The notes beneath the pieces are model-generated. The model saw only the letters and a program-made list of their open reading frames with translations. It was not told the origin of the DNA and searched no databases. The position numbers and the translations under genes were made by a program. 12,201 nucleotides of DNA, taken from Phoronis ovalis (Eukaryota; Phoronida; Phoronidae). This document shows positions 1-6,160 of the stretch, one piece after another; position 1 is the first letter of the stretch; every line of letters starts with the position of its first letter. Location of the stretch: positions 1-12,201 of the forward strand of contig JAOXYB010047014.1 of NCBI GenBank assembly GCA_028565635.1, read 5' to 3'.

Positions 1-112
1 GAGTGCACGTTACGTAGTGCCAATTTTCGGATAGACTAAGTAATAACTGGACGATTCGAAGGTGGATTCACGAATTTGGTAGGTGTATTAGGCAAGGTGA
101 CATAGATGGCTT
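1..112 (+). repeat. Diverged fragment of the 6.2-9.4 kb repeat family
   Basis: This stretch matches the tail of the repeat monomer that fills 6161-9415, in the same orientation. It begins with GAGTGCACGTTACG (array: GAGGGCACGTAACG) and then has CTGGACGATTCGAAGGTGG (array: CTGGACGATTCAAAGGTGG), followed by a near match to TTGGTGGGCGTAATAGGCTAGGTGACAT. A stretch corresponding to the middle of the monomer (TTTATAGCCGCGAAG) is scrambled or replaced. It lies in the TRNT1 intron upstream of the first visible exon, so the family is dispersed as well as tandem. Confidence 0.75.
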
Positions 113-347
113 TACAACTAAGAAACTACATCATATGATGGGCATCTGTCTGCACCCGCAGACCTCTTGTTATTAAAATGACAAGTTGTTGCGTTGTTGA
201 CTTGTATATTACAACTTGACAACTCGGGGATAGCTCCGGACCACCATAACCTGATCATCAATGTTCATTTGGTTGCAATGATGTCTTTGTACATGAAATA
301 AAATTGTGTCATTGATTAGTTTGGCTGATTTTCAAGCTCTTTTCCAG
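113..347 (+). other. TRNT1: TRNT1 intron, 3' part
   Basis: This is the end of an intron whose start lies left of the window. It ends with a pyrimidine-rich stretch and the acceptor CTCTTTTCCAG at 338-347. Around 177-220 there are several near-repeats of ACAAGTTG and ACTTG on both strands (for example GACAAGTTGTTGCG and TTACAACTTGACAA), suggesting a small degraded inverted-repeat element. No coding exon is seen in it. Confidence 0.5.
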
Positions 348-477
348 GAAAACTTTGAAATAACAACCCTACGAATTGATGTTGTAACTGATGGACGTCA
401 TGCTGAGGTGGAGTTTACAACTGATTGGCAGTTGGATGCAAATAGGCGAGATTTAACGATTAATTCTATGTTCTTAG
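348..477 (+). CDS. TRNT1: TRNT1 internal exon, RRD motif (CCA-adding enzyme)
   Basis: First visible exon of CCA tRNA nucleotidyltransferase 1, the class II nucleotidyltransferase that adds and repairs the 3'-CCA of nuclear-encoded and mitochondrial tRNAs without a nucleic acid template. The 43 codons read [11 protein letters not shown], then [13 protein letters not shown] and [12 protein letters not shown], nearly the same as vertebrate TRNT1. The RRD triplet of motif B, used for ribose recognition, is at 444-452. The acceptor is TTTCCAG before 348 (phase 0). The donor is GTAAGA at 478, leaving phase 1, so the last Gly codon is completed in the next exon. About the first 110-115 residues of a normal enzyme (mitochondrial targeting, GGxVRD, metal-binding DxD) are outside the window. 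The open frame continues upstream to a GTG at 306, but that part is intron read through. Confidence 0.95.
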
Positions 478-784
478 GTAAGAGTTACTATCTTGGCATG
501 TATAGATAGAGAATGTGCTTTTTTAAAAATTTATTTAAGAATTTGGTTATGTTGATGTTTTGAGTTTACAATTTAATAACGTATGAAGTGTGCTCATGTC
601 TACGTTTATTAGATTTAATCTTCAATGGATCCCAGAAAATGTTTGTTATCATTTTTACAAGCTATTCTGAAATCTGCCATTATGGTAAATAAATTACATG
701 GATTGTCAATTGTTACTTTGTTATATGTTTCGTGATTTAGAATATATACTAGATGTTGCTGTGTACTCACTCTTCTATTTTTAG
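478..784 (+). other. TRNT1: TRNT1 intron (307 bp)
   Basis: Short phase-1 intron bounded by GTAAGA and a TTCTATTTTTAG acceptor. It is AT-rich with no repeat or additional exon recognised. Joining its flanks restores the Gly codon of the conserved FLG. Confidence 0.9.
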
Positions 785-911
785 GTCTTGAGGGGACATT
801 ATATGACTATTTCAAAGGAAAAGAAGACCTTGAACAGAAGAAAGTCCGATTTGTTGGTGATGCTCCGTCAAGAATTCAAGAGGATTATTTAAGGATTTTA
901 AGATACTTCAG
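785..911 (+). CDS. TRNT1: TRNT1 internal exon, EDxxR nucleotide-selection motif
   Basis: This exon encodes [11 protein letters not shown], then [20 protein letters not shown] and LRYFR. It matches the conserved class II stretch in which RFVG...RIxEDxLR closes the nucleotide-binding pocket. The EDxxR motif that pairs with incoming CTP or ATP as a protein template is EDYLR at 880-894, with all three key residues present. The exon enters in phase 1 (GT completes Gly) and leaves in phase 2 at TTC AG|GTATAC. Joining to 1854 gives the Arg of RYFRFYGR, as in the human protein, which confirms both splice sites. It is followed by a 942-bp intron. Confidence 0.95.
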
Positions 912-1853
912 GTATACTGTTCTTTGGAGTAGACATTTTAATCCTGGATTTGAATCAAAAAGCATTCTTTTATGAAAGTTAAAATATTAAGGAAACAATT
1001 TTTGTGGGAAAATTCAGAAATTATTAGAAATTATGATTTTAATTATTAGATATTTGGAGGGCATACTTTTTAAATGGGTTATTTTTACTTTACTTTATGC
1101 TACAGGGTGACACAAAAGTAATAGGACATACTCTGATGTATCATGGCTTTAAAAGTAATGATGCAATGCATCTGAAATATCCTACAAAAATAATTGACAT
1201 TCATTTGAGTAATTATAACAGAAAATGCAATTTTAGCAACCATGGAACTCTTAAACACACACACGTGCAATTGTAAAATTGAAAACAACAACGGAAAAAG
1301 AACAGATATTACAAAATGGTCAGGTTGAAAATAAGTTTAGAACTAAGTATTTGTACGTTAATTTTCACAAGTATAATAAAATTAAAGATAGACCTTTGTA
1401 TGTAACGGAATAAAAATCTTGTGTGTTTTTGATATAACCATTTTGAAACCAGCACATTTTCCAGTCGACAAAATATATCGTGGTAAATGTACAGGAATGT
1501 CCTACTCAATTTAATTTGGAATATATTTTTATGCAAGGCAATTAAAAGCAAAATAAATCCACATAGAAGTTGTACAAAGCTATAGGAAGTGGACAGCAAA
1601 TATTCAAAAATGATAACCTGAGATTTGCAGAGCATGCAGTTAATATGGTACTTATCAGTATTGGCCTTTTTGGTAACTTATAAAATAATACAATCCTAAC
1701 AAGATGCAGTTTATTTTACTCAAATTTAATTGTAGTTTCATGTGGCATATAATTTTATGCAAAAAAAATAATTTAGCATGGTTGAAACCAAATCAAACTG
1801 TCTAATTATGAGATGTATCTTTGAGATGTATGTGTGTTTTTGTACTTTCTTAG
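912..1853 (+). other. TRNT1: TRNT1 intron (942 bp), no recognised element
   Basis: Phase-2 intron from GTATAC to the acceptor CTTTCTTAG. It is AT-rich, with a short (AC)n run near 1254-1264. Two open frames on the opposite strand (1100-1291 and 1309-1635) give low-complexity, aromatic/Ile-rich peptides with no family resemblance, so they are not annotated as genes. The sequence from 1106, AGGGTGACACAAAAGTAATAG, looks like a mariner-type transposon end, but no partner end was found. Confidence 0.7.
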
Positions 1854-1939
1854 ATTTTATGGACGTATAGCAGCAGAACCAAATAAGCATGAGCAGAGTA
1901 CGTTAGAAGCAATAAGAGAAAATGCACATGGTTTAAAAG
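1854..1939 (+). CDS. TRNT1: TRNT1 internal exon, head-neck junction
   Basis: An 86-bp exon encoding (R)FYGRIAAEPNKHEQSTLEAI followed by RENAHGLKG. It corresponds to human [20 protein letters not shown] and the following residues, the helix linking the catalytic head to the neck. It enters in phase 2 (A of AGA) and leaves in phase 1 after AAA G, with donor GTATTT at 1940. The donor lacks the usual A at +3/+4 and G at +5 and so looks weak, but the protein match across the junction (LKG-ISGERIW) is exact in register. Confidence 0.93.
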
Positions 1940-2100
1940 GTATTTATCATTAGTTCATTTCTTTTTAATAATAAATAATTTTTTGGACACCTTTACAACT
2001 CTACACTGAAACTGTAACTGATGTCAGCAACAATAATATGGATAGCCTCTGGAATAGACTATTTGCATGCATTTGGTGGAGCCACCAGTCTCAGACCTAA

Positions 2101-2117
2101 AGATAGATAGATAGATA
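2101..2117. repeat. (GATA)n microsatellite, LINE tail
   Basis: About four AGAT units. On the opposite strand they follow AATAAAAAAGATT and read (ATCT)n, as expected for the 3' tail of a non-LTR retrotransposon lying on the - strand. Confidence 0.8.
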
Positions 2118-2513
2118 ATCTTTTTTATTTACGTGACATGTGTTTTCAACAAAGCATTTTACAAAGGATATGAAATACAATAAAATTAAAACACCCAGCC
2201 ACAAATGGCTTATATGTCACTACATTACTACATAACATTCTTCCATAGCGCTGTAAATAAAACTGTCTCTAATTTTACACGCCTCTAACATATACTTTGC
2301 ACATTGTTTTACAATTTTCTTATTACAAAGTAAAAACTGTATTTTCTCTAAATCATTCATTTGTTCAAAGGAAGCATTAATGTAATAGGCATAATCAAAC
2401 AGTTTAATCCTACAATAAGAGTAACATGTACAGTATAACAAAAAATGAATTTCATCTTCTACACAATTTGTTTTACAAATGATCCCAGCATGTTGCATTC
2501 TGTGAATGAACAA
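2101..2513 (-). pseudogene. 5'-truncated LINE: reverse transcriptase C-terminal fragment
   Basis: On the - strand an open frame of about 97 codons ends at 2220. It contains CVEDEIHFLLYC, then FEQMNDLEKIQFLL and an Ala-Lys-Tyr/Met-Leu helix. The pattern (I/V)EDE-x-HFL-x2-C followed by LF...F..MND.EK..FLL....I...AKY(I/M) is what I know from the extreme C-terminus, with its zinc-knuckle-like segment, of many animal non-LTR retrotransposon polymerases. The usual first Cys pair is incomplete (the residue expected three before the C of ICK is not Cys). A stop lies directly upstream of the frame, and no catalytic YADD region is present, so it is a dead 3' fragment. The frame is followed by about 110 bp of 3' UTR, AATAAA and an (ATCT)n tail, typical of 5' truncation on insertion. 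The exact family is not assignable by eye. Confidence 0.7.
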
Positions 2514-2853
2514 TCACGTAGTTCTGTGGCACTCGCGAGATTCGTTCACAAAACACATCCTTCGCATGCTGGGGCAAAACCAAAAAAAATATCTTTTGTT
2601 CTTTGATCTAAGAAATACCCTCCTTTTTTTAGCATATCAGTACATAAAAAAACTAAGTATTAATATTTTTTTATTTTGTTAAATTTTCACCAGTTAAAGC
2701 TTTTCTAAAGTTAGCTTTAAAAAAACAAGTTTTGTGTGTAACCGGTATAACTAAAAGATGCCGGTATTGAAAGGGTCTGACTGTAGCTCCCTCAAGTGCA
2801 TGCAAATAGTCTATTATTGTTACATTACCTCTACATAGCTTTATTTATTCTAG

Positions 2854-2961
2854 GTATATCTGGAGAAAGAATATGGACTGAATTGAAACAGATAGTTGTA
2901 GGAAACTATCCCGATAGCGTAGTAAGGACAATGATAGATGTCGGCTTGTCAGAGTTTTTGG
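2854..2961 (+). CDS. TRNT1: TRNT1 internal exon, neck motif
   Basis: Encodes (G)ISGERIWTELKQIVVG and then NYPDSVVRTMIDVGLSEFLG. ISGERIWxELKxIxVGN is the strongly conserved neck helix of eukaryotic class II CCA-adding enzymes, usually called motif E, which stabilises the nucleotide-binding helix. It enters in phase 1 after TTTATTCTAG and leaves in phase 1 at G|GTTAGT. The second half (NYPDSVVRTMIDVGLSEFLG) is more divergent, as in other species. Confidence 0.93.
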
Positions 2962-3683
2962 GTTAGTGCACCGGTCTATAGGTTACTTGTTTGCATTGTA
3001 ATTAAATAACATGCTGACAAGGTGTTTTGTGGCCTGTCTGCACATTATACGATAATAAACTAGCTCTTTACTTGGAAACAAAACTGTTAAATTTAGGAGC
3101 GTTCATGGATTTATTTTCTCTGGATGTGATCTATTTGGGTGGCCACTCAACATAAATGTTGATGCAAACATTTGTCTTGTTGACAGTCAATTGTCCTGTT
3201 CTGGACATAAAAGAAAATAAGTGCGGACTGTACACCCAAGAGGGGTTACTTCACAAAGTTTGGGTAGGGGCGTGCAGCCAGGCCCTAGAAACTGGATCCT
3301 TTTAACTATTTTTCATGCCAACAAACCTGCTTAATTTGCAAAAAACTCAATTGGGTATAAACCTGGTTGTTAAAAATCCTGTTTGCTGACAGAAATGAAG
3401 TAAAATAAACCCAACCTAGCAATTTCAGACAAAACCTGATTTGCTCTGCTAATTTTGTCAAAACCAGATAGGGTGCTACGTTGGCCAAAAAATAATAGAT
3501 AAACTCTGCTAATTTGAAAAAAAAGATGCGCCAGGGACGCACATCCCTATATATAGCCAGGGTGTACACTCACCTGATTCTTTTGTTATAATATTAATAT
3601 TTCAACTTTTGTAAGCTTTATGAATTGAAAAAAAAATTACAAAAGACAACAGAATATAATTAAGATTGCTACAATATTTACAG
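2962..3683 (+). other. TRNT1: TRNT1 intron (722 bp)
   Basis: Phase-1 intron with donor GTTAGT and acceptor ATATTTACAG. It contains a possible inverted-repeat element at 3226-3571. The rest is AT-rich with no recognised exon. Confidence 0.85.
3226..3571. repeat. Possible small inverted-repeat element
   Basis: GACTGTACACCC at 3226-3237 is mirrored by GGGTGTACACTC at 3560-3571, one mismatch in 12. The interior has repeated phrases (CTGCTTAATTTGCAA, CTCTGCTAATTTTGTCAA, CTCTGCTAATTTGAAAA), which suggests a short internally repetitive element. No clear target-site duplication is seen, so it could also be chance. Confidence 0.35.
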
Positions 3684-3796
3684 GTTTGCCAGTAAAGCCA
3701 AATATAGAAGAATTTATAAAAGTATGGAAGCGGTCTTGTGTTCTAATTCCACAGCCAATGACGATCATCCCTGCTTTGTTAAAAGATGAGAATGAG
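3684..3796 (+). CDS. TRNT1: TRNT1 internal exon before the alternative 3' ends
   Basis: Encodes (G)LPVKPNIEEFIKVWKRS followed by CVLIPQPMTIIPALLKDENE. It aligns with human GLPANASLEEFDKV...PKPVTLLASLFKVQDD, the start of the body domain. It enters in phase 1 and ends exactly on a codon boundary (GAG|GTAAAA, phase 0). Phase 0 is the phase of both downstream terminal exons, 4619 and 5472, so either can be joined to this exon in frame. Together the five internal exons give 564 bp, or 188 codons. Confidence 0.93.
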
Positions 3797-4618
3797 GTAA
3801 AATCTTGCTGAATAATTAGTTTGCTAGTTAACTTTCTTTACCAATGCTATTGTTGTGCTGTTTAACCAATTATACTCACTCGCATCCAAAATCTGTGATC
3901 AAATAAATTCTATCAATATATTCTCCAACCAAATAATGCACTATGTTTACTAAGACATATCACCTTCTAAATTCGGCCCCAAAAGTACTGCAAATGGCGT
4001 CTACTGTCATGAATAGCTTCATGCGGTAAGCTTAAGTAAGCGCTGAAATAGCATAGTTATTTTAGAATACATGTTAACAGTATAACTTAACTAAGATTTT
4101 GTTAAAATTAGTGCATAATCTAGTTCAGTATCAACGTTAAACGAATGTTAAAGTGTATTTAGAATGTTAGTGCTTCCATGTTCTAAAAATATGTGGCAGC
4201 TTTGATGGAAATAGGCGTAAATGTGGTGCAACAATTATATCTAGTTATACAAGTAGATCTATAAGATTTCTTGGAAAAGATACTGTTTGTATATGCAGTA
4301 TCCTCTAATATACTTGTTCAGTTATTTGTCATTTTCCAATCCCATGATTTTCCAGTTTTGGATTGTGGGTTAAAACGACTAAAAATATGTTTTGTTAAAA
4401 AGAAAGGTACATTCCCAAGTGTTTTATATTGAATTACAGCAATTGTGCTATAGCATGATCTCATGAGTATAAATAGGTTAGTATCCTAAAAATGATGCTT
4501 TTAATTTGTATAATTTACATGGGAGTCCTTATTGTGTATGCATTGTATGAAAAAAACACAACTTCTTCATTGAACCTCCTGCAGTACAAAAAAACGAATC
4601 TGTCTCATTTTTCTGCAG
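3797..4618 (+). other. TRNT1: TRNT1 intron (822 bp) before exon A
   Basis: Phase-0 intron from GTAAAA to a strong pyrimidine-rich acceptor CTCATTTTTCTGCAG. It is AT-rich, and I see no repeat, RNA gene or additional exon in it. If exon B is used instead, the intron extends to 5471 and includes exon A. Confidence 0.85.
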
Positions 4619-5014
4619 GTATACCATTTGTGCGATCGCATTAATTCATCCAATGTGGAGTTAAAACTTGGCTTGTTCATATTGAAATACAGAGACACTG
4701 ATTTTGGAATGAATCCACTGCAGCAGTGTTTTTCAATAATTTCTGACACTCAAGGGAAGGAGGCTGTAGTTAAAATTAACATTTGTGAACTCTTGAAATA
4801 TGCGGGGAACAGAGATAACCTGGAAAATTTTAACAAATCTGAAATTCCCAAATTTCCAGTGAAGGGGGAACATTTGATACAATTAGGAATAAAAAGTCGT
4901 CCAGAAGTGGCAAAAACATTAAAACTGTTAAGAGACAGGTGGAAACATAGCAATTTCTTGTTATCAAAAAGCCAGCTACTTGATAAAGTTAGTGTGGGCA
5001 GTCTTGAAAATTGA
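4619..5014 (+). CDS. TRNT1: TRNT1 alternative last exon A (body/tail domain)
   Basis: A complete 3' coding exon of 131 codons plus TGA. It begins VYHLCDRINSSNVELKLGLF, the counterpart of human [20 protein letters not shown], and runs through ICELLKYAGN, IPKFPVKGEHL (PVKGEHL at 4856-4876) and LKLLRDRWKHSNF to the stop. This is the whole C-terminal body and tail, which grips the elbow and T arm of the tRNA. It is phase 0 and directly joinable to 3796. Against the usual eukaryotic FPVSGHDL it has Lys-Gly-Glu-His in place of Ser-Gly-His-Asp, so it is the more diverged of the two copies there. No in-frame stop or frameshift is present, so it does not look like a relic. A model with A alone gives a protein ending 319 residues after the first visible exon. 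Confidence 0.85.
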   Translation, partial: VYHLCDRINSSNVELKLGLFILKYRDTDFGMNPLQQCFSIISDTQGKEAVVKINICELLKYAGNRDNLENFNKSEIPKFPVKGEHLIQLGIKSRPEVAKTLKLLRDRWKHSNFLLSKSQLLDKVSVGSLEN

Positions 5015-5471
5015 GTTCAACAGCCAGCATATGAATGGGCCACCTGACTATACGGTTTGATTGTCCAAGACAGATAATTTTCAGGGCTGCCTAACATCCA
5101 CTGACTATCATGCACAATTATTGAACACTCGCCTAAATCGTTGTATAGTGACTAAATTAGTTGGACACTCACTGTAATCATTGAGTACAGATAAGTTATG
5201 TGTGACAATCTCCCAGTTCATTGATCACTCACCACAACTATATGGTGAGTATCCAACAAATTTGGACTGACAATATACAACAACTGGGCGAGTGTTCAAT
5301 GATTGCATGGATGTTAGACAGCCCTGATTTTGTATACTACAATGTATCAGTTGTACTTATATGACTTGTGCCGCATTTGGAGGTGCGCATCTCAAATGAT
5401 CTACGCAAATGAAAATGTTCTATATCCACATGGATACTACAAAAATTGATGTGGTTTGAAATCTGTTTCAG
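5015..5471 (+). other. TRNT1: Spacer between exons A and B: 3' UTR of A or intron of B
   Basis: If exon A is terminal, this is its 3' UTR. If B is used, it is intron. It contains a 245-bp foldback element (5082-5326) and ends with the moderate acceptor AAATCTGTTTCAG before 5472. By eye there is no AATAAA or ATTAAA in it, so a message ending after exon A would need a variant poly(A) signal. Confidence 0.7.
5082..5326. mobile_element. Foldback MITE-like element, 245 bp
   Basis: The left end CAGGGCTGCCTAACATCCA is the inverted copy, one mismatch, of the right end TGGATGTTAGACAGCCCTG (5308-5326). The pairing continues inward: TTATTGAACACTCGCC pairs with GGCGAGTGTTCAATGATT, and GTTGTATAGTG...TTGGACACTCACT pairs with GGTGAGTATCCAAC...TATACAAC. 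The element is therefore nearly one long palindrome with a short centre near 5190-5240. Both flanks carry ATTTT (5077-5081 and 5327-5331), a candidate 5-bp target duplication. CAGGG ends recall hAT elements, but those give 8-bp duplications, so the superfamily is open. No coding capacity. Confidence 0.8.
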
Positions 5472-5888
5472 ATTTATAATTTAAACCAGAGACTGCGAAT
5501 GTCCAATGATGAGGTGAGAACAGCTCTTCTTATCATAGACCATAGGGACATACAGGAAGAAGATGCACTCAAATATTTTCAAGATTTCCTTCTGGATTGT
5601 AAAGACTCAAAGGCCAAAGTTAGAGAAAGAGTATGTGAGCTGTTCAAGTACTGGGGAAACAAATCTTTGTTGGACAAATTTACAGAATGGGAAATGCCAA
5701 AATTTCCTGTAACTGGACATGATCTTATGGAGGCTGGTGTTCAAAAAGGACGGGCATTTTCTTTGGTGTTACAGGGTTTGAGAGACATTTGGAAAGATAG
5801 CGGATACACGGCTGATAAAGAAGCACTTTTGAAAAATATTGGCACAGTTATGAATTCTGCAAGTCAAACAGTAAAAAAAAAAGCGTGA
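5472..5888 (+). CDS. TRNT1: TRNT1 alternative last exon B (body/tail domain)
   Basis: A second complete 3' coding exon of 138 codons plus TGA, homologous to exon A. It starts IYNLNQRLRMSNDEVRTALL and runs through KVRERVCELFKYWGN, MPKFPVTGHDL (PVTGHDL at 5706-5726), LVLQGLRDIWKDSGY and a Lys-rich end (KKKA). The GHD of FPVxGHDL and the RVCEL stretch match the human enzyme better than exon A does, so B looks like the conventional C-terminus. The acceptor GTTTCAG is phase 0, the same as A. There is no start codon context or upstream exon for B alone: the first in-frame ATG (5499) is internal to the conserved helix. It therefore cannot be a separate gene and must be spliced to 3796, skipping A. 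No frame breaks. Confidence 0.9.
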   Translation: MYNLNQRLRMSNDEVRTALLIIDHRDIQEEDALKYFQDFLLDCKDSKAKVRERVCELFKYWGNKSLLDKFTEWEMPKFPVTGHDLMEAGVQKGRAFSLVLQGLRDIWKDSGYTADKEALLKNIGTVMNSASQTVKKKA

Positions 5889-5901
5889 ACTGTCACGCTT
5901 T
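5880..5901 (+). other. Perfect 9-bp hairpin over the exon B stop codon
   Basis: AAAGCGTGA (5880-5888) pairs exactly with TCACGCTTT (5893-5901) around the 4-base loop ACTG. The TGA stop is the loop-proximal end of the stem, and a T-run follows (ATTTTTT). It resembles a bacterial terminator in shape only; in this setting it would be an RNA hairpin at the stop codon. Confidence 0.6.
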
Positions 5902-6160
5902 AGATTTTTTGTGTAGGTTGTAATAACCAGTGTATAGTGTGCAGTGTAAACTGGACTGGCTTTCTCTTCAAAGCAAAGGCTTCGCATCACCAAGCATGTT
6001 AATTATGACATGTATTACCTTCGAAGCCCCTTTTTAGGTAATGAAGAAATGTACCATCGAATCATATAATCTTGTAAACAGGCATTACCCCATTTTTATG
6101 CCCATCCACATAGTGGCTGGGCATATAGTCGTAGCGAAGGCGTCGTTGTTGTTGTCGTCG
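5889..6160 (+). other. TRNT1: Presumed TRNT1 3' UTR and array border
   Basis: Non-coding. By eye there is no AATAAA or ATTAAA. ATTACCT (6014-6020) and AGGTAAT (6036-6042) form a second small hairpin. From about 6090, ATGCCCATCCACATAGTGGCTGGGCATATAG with GTCGTTGTTGTTGTCGTCG resembles the leader of a dispersed repeat common in marine invertebrates (from memory). It leads into the first array monomer. Confidence 0.5.

Larger units (their letters stand above)
2057..2814. mobile_element. Non-autonomous element with ~45-bp terminal inverted repeats
   Basis: The left end reads GACTATTTGCATGCATTTGG and continues into GGAGCCACCAGTCTCAGACC (to about 2097). The complement of the right end reads GACTATTTGCATGCACTTGA and then GGGAGCTACAGTCAGACCC (2770-2812). 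The two are a diverged inverted repeat of about 45 bp. If the TA on each side is the target duplication, the layout fits a Tc1/mariner-like element, but the ends are themselves partly palindromic, so the exact border is uncertain. No transposase frame was seen. The interior holds a LINE 3' fragment at 2101-2513 and AT-rich sequence at 2520-2770. Confidence 0.65.
1940..2853 (+). other. TRNT1: TRNT1 intron (914 bp) filled by a transposon
   Basis: Phase-1 intron from GTATTT to TTTATTCTAG. Most of it is an inverted-repeat element at about 2057-2814 with a LINE fragment inside. Only about 120 bp on the left and 40 bp on the right appear to be ordinary intron. Confidence 0.8.

Noticed and set aside
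306-347. Open frame upstream of the first TRNT1 exon, starting with GTG at 306
   Set aside because: The conserved protein match begins exactly at 348 after a good acceptor (TTTCCAG). The 14 upstream codons do not match TRNT1, and GTG is not a likely start in an animal gene.
1106-1126. AGGGTGACACAAAAGTAATAG resembles a mariner-type terminal repeat
   Set aside because: I could not find the matching inverted end or any transposase remnant nearby.
1309-1635. 108-codon frame on the - strand within a TRNT1 intron
   Set aside because: Low-complexity Ile/Phe/Leu-rich product from AT-rich DNA, with no family pattern and no splice or promoter support.
4567-4953. - strand frames opposite TRNT1 exon A
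   Set aside because: Antisense shadows of a clearly conserved coding exon.
5880-5907. Hairpin plus T-run as an intrinsic transcription terminator
   Set aside because: Rho-independent termination is bacterial. The gene is a spliced animal gene, so the structure is reported only as an RNA hairpin.
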